Assembly (NCBI RefSeq): GCF_950295315.1
Contig: NC_080172.1
Span: forward strand, 115,994,175-116,058,174
DNA from: Erinaceus europaeus
Lineage: Eukaryota; Chordata; Mammalia; Eulipotyphla; Erinaceidae
DNA: 64,000 nt
Direction of reading: 5' to 3'
Made by a program: the position numbers and the translations under genes. Shown piece by piece: positions 32,943 through 43,470 of the stretch (positions are counted from its first letter, which is position 1; every line of letters begins with the position of its first letter). Under the pieces are notes generated by a model that did not search any database, was not told the DNA's origin, and saw nothing but the letters and a program-made list of their open reading frames with translations.

Positions 32943-33929
32943 AGTTACTGGTATTTTATCCTGTATCTGGAGGAAGGGTAGACTCAAGATTAACTAGAAG
33001 ATCACTCTAAGGGGACAGGCGTCCTGGGGCATTCAGTGGCCGCCTTGGAGAAGGATAAGGGAGACCTTTCTCACCGCCTTGTGCTATCGGGCCAGACAGG
33101 TCTGAGGATTGGCTTCCTTCCATTAGGGTTTCCAACAGCGGTTTGGTTAGTTATCTCTTTCTTTTCTCTCATTTATTATTATTTTTTAATTCCACAACAA
33201 AATCTAGTAATCAATAGAATATTTGGCAAACATAGAAAAAAAAGTTTCTTTTAATGAACACATTCCTGACCTTCGCCTCAACCGTGGGCAAACACACCTT
33301 CTTCTTAAGCACGAGAAACAACAGATAAGCCAGCTGGCTGTATGGCGACCAGCCCTAAAGCAAGCCTCCACAGAATGGGAATGCATCGGATCACCCCAAC
33401 CATGTCCTCTGGCTCTACAGCAGTTTCCTCAGTATGGGTCATCAGAAATGAACCCCATTCATTTGGAAAGTTTAAAAAGCTGTTTGTTTGTTTTTAAAGA
33501 ACTCATCAGTCGAAGGAGACATTGTGATGAAAATTATCAGCATTCTGCTAATAAAAGGGCAACATATAAAAACTTGTGAATTTGGTTAATGTGGTGCTTA
33601 GGACAAATTTTCCACCAGGAAACAAGAGAGGCATCTGGCTGGTGGTGAAGGCGCTTGAAAGTTAGGAAAATGACAAGATCGCCCCAGAGAAAAAGAATGG
33701 GCCATATTGAAGGAGAAAGTAGGGAGCAGTGAAGAAAGGAAAAGGTTAAAAAAAAAACTAGGCCTGGAAAGTGGCAAAGTGAACCAAAGCAGTGGCCTCT
33801 CTAGCATGCGACCCCCAAACTCAGCACTCCCCTGCCCCCCACACCCTACCCCCATCCACTGAGCCAGAGTGACCGACCCTCTGGTTCTCTCTCCCATTAA
33901 CAAATAAAGAATTTTTTTTCTTGGTCGTC
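32943..33929. other. Unique region with an unassigned 118-codon frame
   Basis: An open frame of 118 codons runs at 33223-33579 on the plus strand (starts MANIEKKVSFNEHIPDLRLN, ends KRATYKNL). It is followed by TAATAAAAGG-type sequence but no clear gene structure. Codon use is not obviously constrained, and I recognise no domain. It could be a chance frame or a relic of an old element. Confidence 0.35.
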
Positions 33930-35450
33930 ACTGTGGTTTCACAGTTGCAGTTTGACCTTTATCGGTAGAGAGACAGAGACAAAGAGAGAGACAGAGAAAG
34001 ATGCGCCAGAACCCTGTCTTCCCTCAGTGCAGTGAGGGCCAGGCTCAAACGTGGCTTGGGCCCCTGACAAAGCAGGTGGGCTATGCAGGTGGGCTATGCA
34101 GGTGGGCTATGCAGGTGGGCTATGCAGGTGGGCTATGCAGGTGGACTATGCAGGTGGGCTATGCAGGTGGACTATGCAGGTGGACTATGCAGGTGGGCTA
34201 TGCAGGTGGACTATGCAGGTGAGCTATGCAGGTGGACTATGCAGGTGGACTATGCAGGTGGGCTATGCAGGTGGGCTATGCAGGTGGACTATGCAGGTGG
34301 GCTATGCAGGTGGGCTATGCAGGTGAGCTATGCAGGTGGACTATGCAGGTGAGCTATGCAGGTGGACTATGCAGGTGGACTATGCAGGTGGGCTATGCAG
34401 GTGGGCTATGCAGGTGAGCTATGCAGGTGGACTATGCAGGTGGACTATGCAGGTGGGCTATGCAGGTGGACTATGCAGGTGGGCTATGCAGGTGGGCTAT
34501 GCAGGTGGACTATGCAGGTGGGCTATGCAGGTGGACTATGCAGGTGGGCTATGCAGGTGGGCTATGCAGGTGGGCTATGCAGGTGGACTATGCAGGTGGG
34601 CTATGCAGGTGGGCTATGCAGGTGGACTATGCAGGTGGGCTATGCAGGTGGACTATGCAGGTGGGCTATGCAGGTGGACTATGCAGGTGGGCTATGCAGG
34701 TGGACTATGCAGGTGGGCTATGCAGGTGGGCTATGCAGGTGGGCTATGCAGGTGGACTATGCAGGTGGGCTATGCAGGTGGGCTATGCAGGTGGACTATG
34801 CAGGTGGGCTATGCAGGTGGGCTATGCAGGTGGGCTATGCAGGTGGACTATGCAGGTGGGCTATGCAGGTGGGCTATGCAGGTGAGCTATGCAGGTGGGC
34901 TATGCAGGTGGACTATGCAGGTGGGCTATGCAGGTGGGCTATGCAGGTGGGCTATGCAGGTGGACTATGCAGGTGGGCTATGCAGGTGGGCTATGCAGGT
35001 GAGCTATGCAGGTGGGCTATGCAGGTGGGCTATGCAGGTGGGCTATGCAGGTGAGCTATGCAGGTGGACTATGCAGGTGGACTATGCAGGTGGGCTATGC
35101 AGGTGGGCTATGCAGGTGGGCTATGCAGGTGGACTATGCAGGTGGGCTATACAGGTGGGCTATGCAGGTGAGCTATGCAGGTGGGCTATGCAGGTGGGCT
35201 ATGCAGGTGGGCTATGCAGGTGGACTATGCAGGTGGGCTATGCAGGTGGGCTATGCAGGTGGACTATGCAGGTGGGCTATGCAGGTGGACTATGCAGGTG
35301 GGCTATGCAGGTGGACTATGCAGGTGGACTATGCAGGTGGGCTATGCAGGTGGACTATGCAGGTGGGCTATGCAGGTGGACTATGCAGGTGGGCTATGCA
35401 GGTGGGCTATGCAGGTGAGCTGGTCTGCCGGCCACACGGCTGCTGCCGTT
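33930..35450 (-). mobile_element. SINE variant carrying the 13-bp array
   Basis: The left flank (33935-34071) has GTTGCAGTTTGACCTTTATC, (GAGACA)-rich sequence and GGGCCAGGCTCAAACG. The right flank at 35421-35450 has GGTCTGCCGGCC. Together they read as an old SINE in reverse, interrupted by tandem growth of its own CAGGTGNGCTATG segment. Confidence 0.55.
34072..35420. repeat. 13-bp minisatellite with three unit types
   Basis: About 103 units of GGGCTATGCAGGT. Almost all variation is at two positions, giving types GGGCTAT, GGACTAT and GAGCTAT; one further change (CTATACAGG) occurs near 35150. There are no indels that break the 13-bp phase. Because 13 is not a multiple of 3 and the unit has no stop, all three plus frames stay open (GYAGGLCRWAMQV-type peptides). 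These are not genes. Confidence 0.98.
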
Positions 35451-35514
35451 GCGAATCCCAAAGCAAGCCCTGCACTTTCCCTTCCCAAACTGGAGAGCAA
35501 GGTTTTTAATTTTT

Positions 35515-35838
35515 TTTATATTTTATTTTATTTTATTTTTTAATTTTTTTATATTTTATTTTATTTTATTTATTTACTCCCTTTTGTTGCCCTTGTTGTT
35601 TTATTGTTGTAGTTATTATTTTTGTTGTCGTCATTGTTGGATAGGACAGAGAGACATAGAGAGAGGAGGGGAAGACAGAGAGGGGGAGAGAAAGACAGAC
35701 ACCTGCAGACCTGCTTCACCGCCTGGGAAGCGACTCCCCTGCAGGTGGGGAGCCGGGGGCTCGAACTGGGATCCTGATGCCAGTCCTTGAGCTTAGCGTC
35801 ACCTGTGCTTAACCCGTTGTGCTACAGCCCGACTCCCT
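35515..35838 (-). mobile_element. tRNA-derived SINE, younger subfamily
   Basis: Full minus-strand copy: GGGAGTCGGGCTGTAGCACA head, CCGGCTCCCCACCTGCAGGG, TCTGCAGGTGTCTGTCTTTC, and a T-rich left end with a 31-bp duplicated TTTATATTTTATTTTATTTT-type segment. Confidence 0.95.
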
Positions 35839-35854
35839 CTTTCTCGCTTTTTAA

Positions 35855-36037
35855 AGTCTACTTTATTTATTTATTACTTATTGAATAGAGACAGAGAGAA
35901 ATCGAGAGGGAAGGTGGAGTGGGAGAGAGACACCTACAGACCTGCTTTACTGTTTGTGAAGCGTCCTCCCTGCAGGCGGGGAGCAGGGGTTTGAACCCGG
36001 GTCCTTCCATATTAACAGTGTGCTCAGCCACCAGGCC
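35855..36037 (-). mobile_element. tRNA-derived SINE (older subfamily)
   Basis: Minus-strand: GGGCCTGGTGGCTGAGCACA head, GGTTCAAACCCCTGC box B, GAGGACGCTTCACAAAC. Confidence 0.85.
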
Positions 36038-36184
36038 CAAGGCTTTAGATTCTCAATAACACGTCTATTTTATTTTATTTTATTTTATTTTTCAATGATG
36101 CCTTTTTGAAGGAAGCCACCCTGGTGGGTGTGAAGTGGTGTCTCATTTGGGTTTTCATTTCCCTCCTAATAGAGGTGTTGAACA

Positions 36185-36462
36185 ACTTTTTTTTTTTTTT
36201 TTGCCTCCGGGGTTATCTCTGGGGCTCGGTGCCTGCACTACAAATTTCCTGCTCCTGGAAGCCATTTTCCCCAGACTGTTGCCCTTGTTGTGGTTGTTGC
36301 ACAGGACAGAGAGAGATCGTGAGGAGGAGAGAAAGATAAACACCTGCAGACGTGCTTCACCGCTTGTGAAGTGACCCTCCTGCAGGTGTGGGGCCAGGCT
36401 CGGTCCTTGTGCTTTGCGCCATGTATGCTTAGCCAGCTGCACTGCCCGCCTGACCCCCCTCA
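36185..36462 (-). mobile_element. tRNA-derived SINE, long form, in L1
   Basis: 3' extension CCTCCGGGGTTATCTCTGGG and CACTACAAATTTCCTGCTCC at the left, shortened middle with GACAGAGAGAGATCGTGAGG, and head GGTCAGGCGGGCAGTGCAGC on the minus strand. Confidence 0.92.
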
Positions 36463-36678
36463 AGACAACTTGTTATGTTGTTACTGATCATTCCTGATTT
36501 CTTGTTGGAGAAATCTGTGTTCAAATCTCTTGTCTATTTTCGTTCTTTTTTTTTTTTTTCCATTGTCTATTTTCTACCTGGGTGACTTTTTTTAATGTTG
36601 AGTTGTAAGCATTCTTGATATATTTCGGATACCAGAACTCTTAACAGACATGATTTGCAAATGTTTCCTTCTATTCTT

Positions 36679-36879
36679 ATTTATTTATTTATTTAATTTA
36701 TTTAAGAAAGGAGACATTAACAAAACCACAGAATAAGAGGGGTACAATTCTGCACAATTCCCATAACCCGATCTCCACATCCCACCCCCTCCCCTGATAG
36801 CTTTCCCATTCTCTATCTCTCTGGGAGTGTAGATCGAGGGTGGTTGTGGGTTGCAGAGGGTGGAAGGTCTGGCTTTCAG
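36679..36879 (-). mobile_element. Repeat A tail nested in L1
   Basis: GGAGACATTAACAAAACCAC, GGTACAATTCTGCACAATTC and GGGTGGAAGGTCTGGCTTTC. Flanked by the 16-bp duplication GTTTCCTTCTATTCTT at 36663-36678 and 36880-36895. Confidence 0.93.
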
Positions 36880-36934
36880 GTTTCCTTCTATTCTTTATTT
36901 TCAACTTCTTGATGTGGTACTTTGCAGAATAGAA

Positions 36935-37165
36935 GTCAGGGCCAGGCAGTGATGCATCTGGTTATATGCACACACTACAGTGCTTAAGGACCTGGGTTCA
37001 AACCCCTGGTCCCCTCTTGCAGAGGGGAAATTTCACCAGTGGTGAAGCAGGGCTATAGGTGTCTCTCTGTCTCTCTCCCTCTGAACCTCCCTCTCCCCTC
37101 TCAGTTTCTCTCTGTCTTTATTCAATAATAAACAAATAAAATTAAAATTAAAAAAAGAAAAAGGA
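36935..37165 (+). mobile_element. tRNA-derived SINE (older subfamily)
   Basis: GGGCCAGGCAGTGATGCATC head, GGTTCAAACCCCTGGTCC box B, TCTCAGTTTCTCTCTGTC, A-rich tail. Confidence 0.9.
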
Positions 37166-37227
37166 AGGAAGATAGGAGTCCATTTAGATGACACTCATTT
37201 ATCTATTTGTCCTTCAGTGGTTAAAAG

Positions 37228-37360
37228 TAAATTTATTTAAACAACAAGGGCAACAAAAAGGGAGAAAAATGGCCTCCAGGAGCAGCGGATTCATCAGGCA
37301 GGCACCGAGCCCCGGCGACAACCCTGGAGGCAGAATAAATAAATAAATAAATTAGAAATA
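37228..37360 (+). mobile_element. SINE 3' extension fragment
   Basis: ACAACAAGGGCAACAAAAAG, GCCTCCAGGAGCAGCGGATT and GACAACCCTGGAGGCAGAAT, ending in (AAAT)n. Only the 3' part of the long-form SINE. Confidence 0.85.
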
Positions 37361-37704
37361 AAAAATAATGTTTTTTTTAAAAAAGCAAATTTATTGAAAA
37401 GATAATGTGTATCAGCAAATATGAAAATAGAAATTAAACAGACAGACTTCTAGAAAACATAACAGTCATCCTGTTAGGTACAGTGAAAGAATAGGAGGTC
37501 TGAAATCTCCAACGGACGAGATAGGAAGCACCACGCACATTTTAAGGGAATCTCGGGAAGGTGTTACCCCTGGGAGACTGTGGAAAGACAGGTGATCTCA
37601 GTGAAGCAATGAGAACCCAGCCCCAGGTGGGAAGAAGGTCAGGGGCTTAACGTGCTCTTCCTTTTTCTCTCCATGGCCCTCATGGGGGTCTGTCTTCAAG
37701 AGCT
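37361..37704. other. Unique AT-rich sequence
   Basis: No gene or clear repeat seen. Confidence 0.5.
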
Positions 37705-37910
37705 GAGGAGTCCAGGTGGTGGTGCACTGATTGAGCTCATGCATCACAGTACGCAAGGACCTAGGTTCAATCAACCCCTGGTCCCCTCTTGCAGGGGGCA
37801 AGCTTCACGAGTGGTGAAGCAGGTCTGCAGGTCTCTCTCTCTCTCCCCCCCATCTTCCCCTCCCTTCTCAATTTCTCTCTGTCTCTATCCAAAAACAAAT
37901 AAAGAGCTGT
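37705..37910 (+). mobile_element. tRNA-derived SINE (older subfamily)
   Basis: AGTCCAGGTGGTGGTGCACT head, AAGCTTCACGAGTGGTGAAG, TCTCTGTCTCTATCCAAAAA tail. Confidence 0.9.
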
Positions 37911-38240
37911 CTCTGTACTTTAATATCACTTTTGCACAGATTTACATCCTTATAATAAAAAAAATGTGCATGCCTGATCACAAAAGTTGTTTGTAATTCT
38001 TTTCAAGATGGTACTGTGACCACATCCTCCCTATGGAGTGGACTGGTGGTCCTAGGACTGTCCTTGGATGCTGGCTCGTCTCTATAGCAACAGTACAGGC
38101 AATGGTGGGCTGATGAATGCTGAATACTTACCAAAAACACCAACCAGACATGCACCCAGACAAAGTCCCCTCACTTGTGGAATCAACAGTTTCTGTTAAC
38201 GGACTATGCACAGCCAGCCTCCAGCACAGTGCTGAGCATG
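37911..38240. other. Unique sequence upstream of the small ERV
   Basis: No gene seen. It ends in the target-site copy TAACAC at 38241-38246. Confidence 0.5.
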
Positions 38241-38246
38241 TAACAC

Positions 38247-38539
38247 TGTTGCTATGCTTCACACTGGTTTGGTCTCCCCTCCCCTGCCTCTGGGAGGTGG
38301 TGGTTTAGCCCCTGCTAGTTTCCCGCACCCACTGCTCCCCACCCCCAATAAAACCCTACGGACTTCCAGAGTCCCAGCCACAGCCGCTGGAGGAGAAGAT
38401 GAGGAAGCACATGGTGTGGTGATTTTCCCACTCATGAATAAAGATTAAACTGTGTTCTCTGCCCAGCCGTGTGTCCTTGAGTCTCTGTCTACCGCCGTGA
38501 AGCCAGCCCGGCCTGCTGGAGCCCCGAACTTTAACAACA
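38247..38539 (+). repeat. 5' LTR of the small ERV
   Basis: 293 bp, TG...CA ends. It contains AATAAAA near 38347, which may serve as the TATA-like element, and AATAAAGATTAAAC near 38437 as a poly(A) signal. Confidence 0.93.
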
Positions 38540-38541
38540 AA

Positions 38542-38559
38542 TGGCGCCCACGTGGACCT
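38542..38559 (+). other. Primer binding site, tRNA-Lys1,2-like
   Basis: TGGCGCCCACGTGGACCT lies two bases after the LTR. It matches the tRNA-Lys(1,2) type of site apart from a missing A and late changes. It differs from the Lys3-like site of the large provirus. Confidence 0.75.
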
Positions 38560-38608
38560 GACCTGCGCATCCCCCCAGATAAGTGAAGACTTTGCCTACC
38601 TATCTACA

Positions 38609-39004
38609 ATGGCCTTCTTTTCTGCTTGTGAAGAGGTTTCCAAAGGCCTCTGCCCTTTCTTCACGAGACTGTTTCTGTGTTTCTGGAACATTTCTCTCTG
38701 GTTTCTGCCTGCCGCCCACCCACATGAATCAGCTCGCTGCCGCGTGGTGCGGGGCATTGGGCGCGGGCTCCCTCCATGCTGCTCGGCCACTGGGAGCAGG
38801 GCAGCCGACATGGTGGGCAGGGCTGCAGCAGCCTATCCTGGCTGCCACTTCGGGGCACCTTGGCCCTTGCCTTCTGCACGGCTGGCCCGCCCGCCCTCCT
38901 GCTATGAAGTCTGGGCAGATCCTGGACCACCTGGAGACCGTGGGCTCCCTGCTGAAACTGGGCCCCCTGGCAGAGAGCCCAAACTTGGGTCTGAAGTCAG
39001 ATGA
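38609..39004 (+). pseudogene. Possible truncated gag start
   Basis: An ATG in good context (ACAATGG) opens a frame of about 132 codons. Its first 40 residues include a hydrophobic stretch (LFLCFWNISLWFLPAA), which would fit an ER-targeting leader as in IAP-type Gag. The rest is Gly/Ala/Pro-rich with no capsid motif, so either only the gag start survives or the frame is chance. Confidence 0.35.
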
Positions 39005-39105
39005 GCTAGAATACGCAGAGATTTGTCCAGAGATCACAACAATTCCTAGAAGTGGAGCCGTGTGGGAGGCCACCTTCAGATGGTGACCCCCCCAACAACT
39101 AAGAC

Positions 39106-39700
39106 AGTGTAGAACTAAATTCGTGTTTAAAATGACATGTCTTCATAACAAAGGTTTCTCTCCTTGTGTATTAAAGACCATGTTTATGTGTGTGTTTAAA
39201 GTTTGGTAAACATTAACTTTAAGGTTAAAAATATAACTTTAAGGCTATATTCTTACCAGACAAAGTTAAATGAAAAAGGTTTTCAATGTAATTCTCATAA
39301 AGATAAAATTAGCTTACATTTAAAGTCTGAGGTAAAAATTAGTTAAAAATCAATATATTTTAACTAAGTTGGTCTAAAAAAAAAAAAAACCTGCACACAC
39401 CTAGAGTGTGTCTCCATCTTAAATGGGTGTAACAAAAGGTTAAAAAGACGTTGTTGATATGTAAAACTCTCGATTACCTTCTCAATTAGAAATGGTAGAT
39501 CACACAATTGTTACGCTAATGATTCTCATGCCTGAGGCTTTTTTTTTTTTTTACCTTTCCACATCCTATTGTTTAAACTTTAAACAACCTTAAAATCATA
39601 CTAAAAAAGACTTCCAATTGTAATAGAGTTATCAATTGTGGTAAACTTCTAACCTGCTACAAGTTTTGTTTCATAGTAAGTAAATTGCAGCTGTCAAGTT
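39106..39700 (+). other. AT-rich block shared with the large provirus
   Basis: Collinear with the minus strand of 46920-47575. Paired landmarks are AACTAAATTCGTGTTT, TTTGGTAAACATTAACTTTA, ATATTCTTACCAGA, GAGTTATCAATTGTGGTAAA and TTTCATAGTAAGTAAATTGC. Non-coding in both elements and just upstream of the 3' LTR region. Confidence 0.85.
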
Positions 39701-40121
39701 CTCTACAGAAAAGCAGAATTCCAGCAGCTGACCTTCCTCCTACAACGCTCCACCCCCTGGCATTCTTCCGTGGACATCTGCTTTGGACTGGCACTTCTAT
39801 CGGACTCACTGGTACACCTCTTGGACACTTTGCACAAAACTAGCAGCTTTATGCTGCTGGGTTTCTCAAAGACTGACTGCAGCCAGCTGCCTTGAGACTC
39901 TAGGCCATACCCTTCCCCCATACTAGAAAATGCCCGTTGAGGCAACTAACGCCCCCCAGAGGCAAAAAAGGTCCCCCTCAGGCCTTCCCTTGGCAGCACA
40001 CTGGTTCTTGTTACTTGCTTACATGTTCCTCCATGTTTGTGCCAGTTTCTTTTTTTAAAAAATGCCTGTACGATATAGGTTTCTGTTCACCCCACACCCC
40101 TGATACTATGGTCATTTAGTT

Positions 40122-40138
40122 AAAAAGAAAAGGGGGGA
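40122..40138 (+). other. Polypurine tract of the small ERV
   Basis: AAAAAGAAAAGGGGGGA directly before the 3' LTR (then AT, TGTTGC). This is where plus-strand DNA synthesis would start. Confidence 0.9.
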
Positions 40139-40140
40139 AT

Positions 40141-40437
40141 TGTTGCTGTGCTTCACATTGGTTTGGTCTCCCCCCCCCCGCCTCTGGGAGATTGTGGTGG
40201 TTTAGCCCCTGCTAGTTTCGTGCACCCACTGCTCTCCGCTCCCAAAAAAACCCTATGGACTTCCAGAGTCCCAGCTGCAGCCGCTGGAGGAGAAAGATGG
40301 GGAAGCACATGGTGTGGTGATTTTCCCACTCGTGAATAAAGATTAAACTGCGTTCTCTGCCCAGCCGTGTGTCCTCGAGTCTTTGTCTACCGCCGCGAAG
40401 CTATCCCGGCCTGCTGGAGCCCCAAACTATAACAACA
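40141..40437 (+). repeat. 3' LTR of the small ERV
   Basis: 297 bp, matching the 5' LTR with a 3-bp insertion (ATT) near 40191 and several transitions. Confidence 0.93.
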
Positions 40438-40443
40438 TAACAC

Positions 40444-40784
40444 AGAAGATGGAAACCTGTCTTTGTCCCCTGCAGAGGAGATCCACCAAGCCTCCCTCCA
40501 TCCCGGCAGAGATGTGGCATTGTATGTGACTGACAGAGATGTGACTGACTGCATGTGGACAGTCTGACTAGAGAGGGGCGGGCAGTAACTCACACTCACT
40601 CCTGCCTCAGGTCCCCTCCCTGCGGCCTTCTTCCCCATGATGGCCTCCAGACTGAACACTGATCCTGCCTGATGCTTTGACCCAGACCCATGGAGACTCA
40701 CAGATGCCAGAATGTCAGTGGCCCATTCTGGGAGGATTAGCACCAACCTTGATGTCTCTAGCAGGATGTGACAGAATTCTTTTG
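40444..40784. other. Unique sequence
   Basis: No gene seen. A 152-codon minus-strand frame through here also runs into repeat A and is probably chance. Confidence 0.5.
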
Positions 40785-41868
40785 GACCCTGAGATTCCCA
40801 AACAGACATGATGGGCCTAGACCTCGAATAAATCCCTCTCTCCATTGTTACCAGTCATTCCTATCAGGAACAACACAATAGACCCCTTTGTGGGCCCCCA
40901 TAGGACCTTGCCCTCAACTTGGATCAACAATGGTAGAGAATGTTCCATCCTCTGAAGGGAGGCTGGACAACATACTCTATGCTCCACCTGAGGAAGATGG
41001 GTCCTGATATTGGGGCAGCTTGGAATGTTCCTACACATGACCACAGAATGTGAGCCCAGATCTACAGGGATGCGGAAGTCACATAGGTTCCTAAGCTGAA
41101 TATGGGCCCCAGATCACATCAAATCAATGTGGTTTACAGTCAACAATATTTATACCCCTTTCCCATATTTGGGAGCTACTCTGTTCCCTGATCCAGCTTT
41201 CTGATCCTTCTGCCAGCCATGACATCATCTCCCCAAACAATAATTAGGATCCTCCTGCATATCAGATTTCAGGCTCAGGCAAAAAACCCCCAAACAAACA
41301 AAAAACAAAACCCCACTAGTATAGCCACAGGCCCTGTGGAATACAACTAAAATATGCCTACTAGCTGTCTACAGAATGGAGGGCCCCCCCAACTCTTTAT
41401 TTGCACTATTCCAGCCTTTAGGTTCATGATTGTTCAACAGTTTGTTTGGCTTTGTATGTTAACTCTCTTTTCAGCCACCAGGTTCCAGATGCCAGCATGA
41501 TGTTGACCAGACTTCCCTGGACAGACGACCCCACCAATGTGTCTTGGAGCTCTGCTTCCCCAGAGCCCTGCCCCACTAGGGAAAGAGAGAGACAGGCTGG
41601 GAGTATGGATCAACTTGTCAACACCCATGTTCAGCGGGGAAGCAATTACAGAAGCCAGACCTTCCACCTTCTGCATCCCACAATGACCCTGGGTCCATAC
41701 TCCCAGAGGGATAGAGAATGGGAAAGCTATCAGGGAAGGGGATGGGATACGGAGTTCTGGTGGTGGGAACTGTGTGAAGTTGTACCCCTCTTATCCTATG
41801 GTTTAGTGAGTCAGAGTTTCCTTTTTATAAATAAAAAATTAAATAATAATAAAAAAAAGAATTCTTCT
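40785..41868 (+). mobile_element. Repeat A, about 1.1-kb copy
   Basis: Plus orientation, from CCCAAACAGACATGATGGGC to the poly(A) end (CTTTTTATAAATAAAAAATT). Highly similar along its length to the reverse of 20206-21230, for example TGGAATGTTCC...CACATGACCACAGAATGTGA. No coding frame is conserved between the two except by chance. Confidence 0.9.
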
Positions 41869-42081
41869 GTACCCTAAGCCTTTGAACCCTTCTCCTAGTC
41901 TTGGAACTGTGCGAACTTGAGTCTGTCCCATGAGCCCTGTTCACTGAGTGCTGGGTCTCCCCTCATCTTGCCCTGGGCTGGGGCTTCCCAAAGGGATGCA
42001 ATGTACTCCAATTCCAAGCCAGGCTCTGCCTGTCCCATTGCTTGTTGGAGGACCCCTTGCTGAGGGTCAGAGCTGCAGGGT

Positions 42082-42117
42082 AGGCATGTGTGTGATGTGT
42101 GTGTGTGTGTGTGTATG
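42082..42117. repeat. (TG)n microsatellite, imperfect
   Basis: TG units broken by GATG and ATG. It is the source of the HTHTHT frames on the minus strand. Confidence 0.9.
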
Positions 42118-42309
42118 TGCCAGCCAGCTCTGAGTCTTGGGGAGAGCCCAGCCCCCACAGCACCAAACCAGCCTGGTGAAACTGACTGGAGGTGCTGGCG
42201 ATGCCGGAGGAGGCGGGCACCGTGGGGCTCTTCCTGCGGAGGCTGTGGGTGCAGGGCAGAAGCAAAGCGTGGGCTTGCTGAGTAGACAGAGCCAGCCTGA
42301 CGGTCCTGC

Positions 42310-42390
42310 CCGCACCCCACGTAGGTGCTGTGTGACCTTGAGGGAAGTGTCTCAACCTCTTTGAACCCTCATTTCCTCTCATAAAGGTCT
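42310..42390 (+). mobile_element. MIR fragment
   Basis: GTGCTGTGTGACCTTGAGGG, AACCTCTTTGAACCCTCATT and TTCCTCTCATAAAGG follow MIR. Confidence 0.65.
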
Positions 42391-43470
42391 GGCCCCCGGC
42401 CAGGAGTTGATCTATCGTTCCCGGAAGCACACAGGAAGCGCTTGGTTAATCGGCCCTCTCCTGCCCCGCACAAGGGGTCTTGGCAGCCGAGCTGCCAGGG
42501 CAAGGCTGGTGAGGTTTGCTATGCCCCCAGCCCCTATCCTGGTGAATCTCTACCATAACCTTCAGAGGATGCTCGAGTGGGAAGAGGGAGCCTGGGGGAG
42601 TGGGTGTACATGAGCTGGGAGCACACCCCATAGAAAGAACTTCCCCAGACCCTAGATACAGAAGGTCTTGGCCCCCTGACCTTTCTCCACAGACACAGAT
42701 GGACCTGACCCCAGGTTCAATGTCAGGTCCAAGCTTTTCTGCTGCTGTGCTTAGTGACCTTGGGTAAATCACTCCTCTGTTCCGGTCTTCACTGTCTCCT
42801 GTTAAAAGGCAGGTGTCGGGCCGGCTCAGTCCTGGAGTCCCCTCTGGTGCTGACCATTGGAGATTTCCAAGCCCCACTCAGCTGTGGCTTTTTAAGAATC
42901 ACTGACCTGTGCCAAAACAACAACCCAGAAGGCATCTCCCTGGGTCCGTGCAGCTGTGCCCCAGGCTCCCTTGCCCAGATCAATAAACCAGGTTCATAAA
43001 TACCTGGCAGGCCAGCGGGCCTCCTTCAAATAAAAGCATTTTCTGAACAGGACCAAGACAGGCCAGCTCAGGCAGCCCTGAGTCAGGCCGGCCCCAGGGG
43101 CACTGGGGCAGAGGGCGCCTGGCCGCTGCAACCTTCCTGAGCCTTGGGCGTGGAGACAGCTCTCTGAGTCACCGGGCCTTCTTCCCCACCACCCTTCTCT
43201 CCTCTTCCCTCTGGAGATAAACTTGGCTATGGTCCCTCCTCTCTGAGGGCACTGTGTGGCCTTGGCACTGCCACCTCTCTTCCTGGGTTCCTTTTGCCTG
43301 TTAGTTAGGGAGGGCCATGCCTAGCTGGCCTTGCTCCTGGCTGGGAGGAGGCCCAAGAATGAGCAGGTGCTTGGTCAAAGTGAGAGAGATACCTCCCCCC
43401 ACCCCTGCCATACCCGGAGGGCTCTTGCTTCAAACTGAAGACTCCCACCAGGACAGGGCCACCCTCTCCC
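42391..43470. other. Unique GC-rich sequence, possible regulatory DNA
   Basis: A MIR-like patch at 42735-42790 (GTGACCTTGGGTAAATCACT). Two AP-1-type TGAGTCA motifs lie at 43079-43085 and 43165-43171, 86 bp apart, in GC-rich sequence. No exon seen. The motifs are common by chance, so this is only a candidate. Confidence 0.35.

Larger units (their letters stand above)
36060..36930 (-). mobile_element. L1 ORF2 fragment with two nested inserts
   Basis: The reverse-read ORF2 pieces at 36090-36184 (GGGTGTGAAGTGGTGTCTC), 36463-36678 (GACATGATTTGCAAATGTTT) and 36880-36930 are collinear with old L1. A SINE (36185-36462) and a repeat A tail (36679-36879) interrupt them. Confidence 0.8.
38247..40437 (+). 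mobile_element. Internally deleted class II endogenous retrovirus
   Basis: Two similar LTRs (38247-38539 and 40141-40437, both TGTTGC...AACAACA) flank 1.6 kb. The perfect 6-bp duplication TAACAC lies at 38241-38246 and 40438-40443; 6 bp is usual for betaretrovirus-like integrases. A primer site begins at 38542 and a polypurine tract precedes the 3' LTR. There is no protease, RT or integrase sequence inside, so it depended on another element. By eye the LTRs differ at roughly 20 positions plus short indels (about 7%), which suggests an old insertion. Confidence 0.93.

Noticed and set aside
34072..35420. CRISPR-like array
   Set aside because: Units are contiguous with no spacers, and the DNA is mammalian.
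34001..35543. Frames such as MQVGYAGGLCRWA up to 362 codons
   Set aside because: Translation of the 13-bp minisatellite. The same peptide appears in all three frames.
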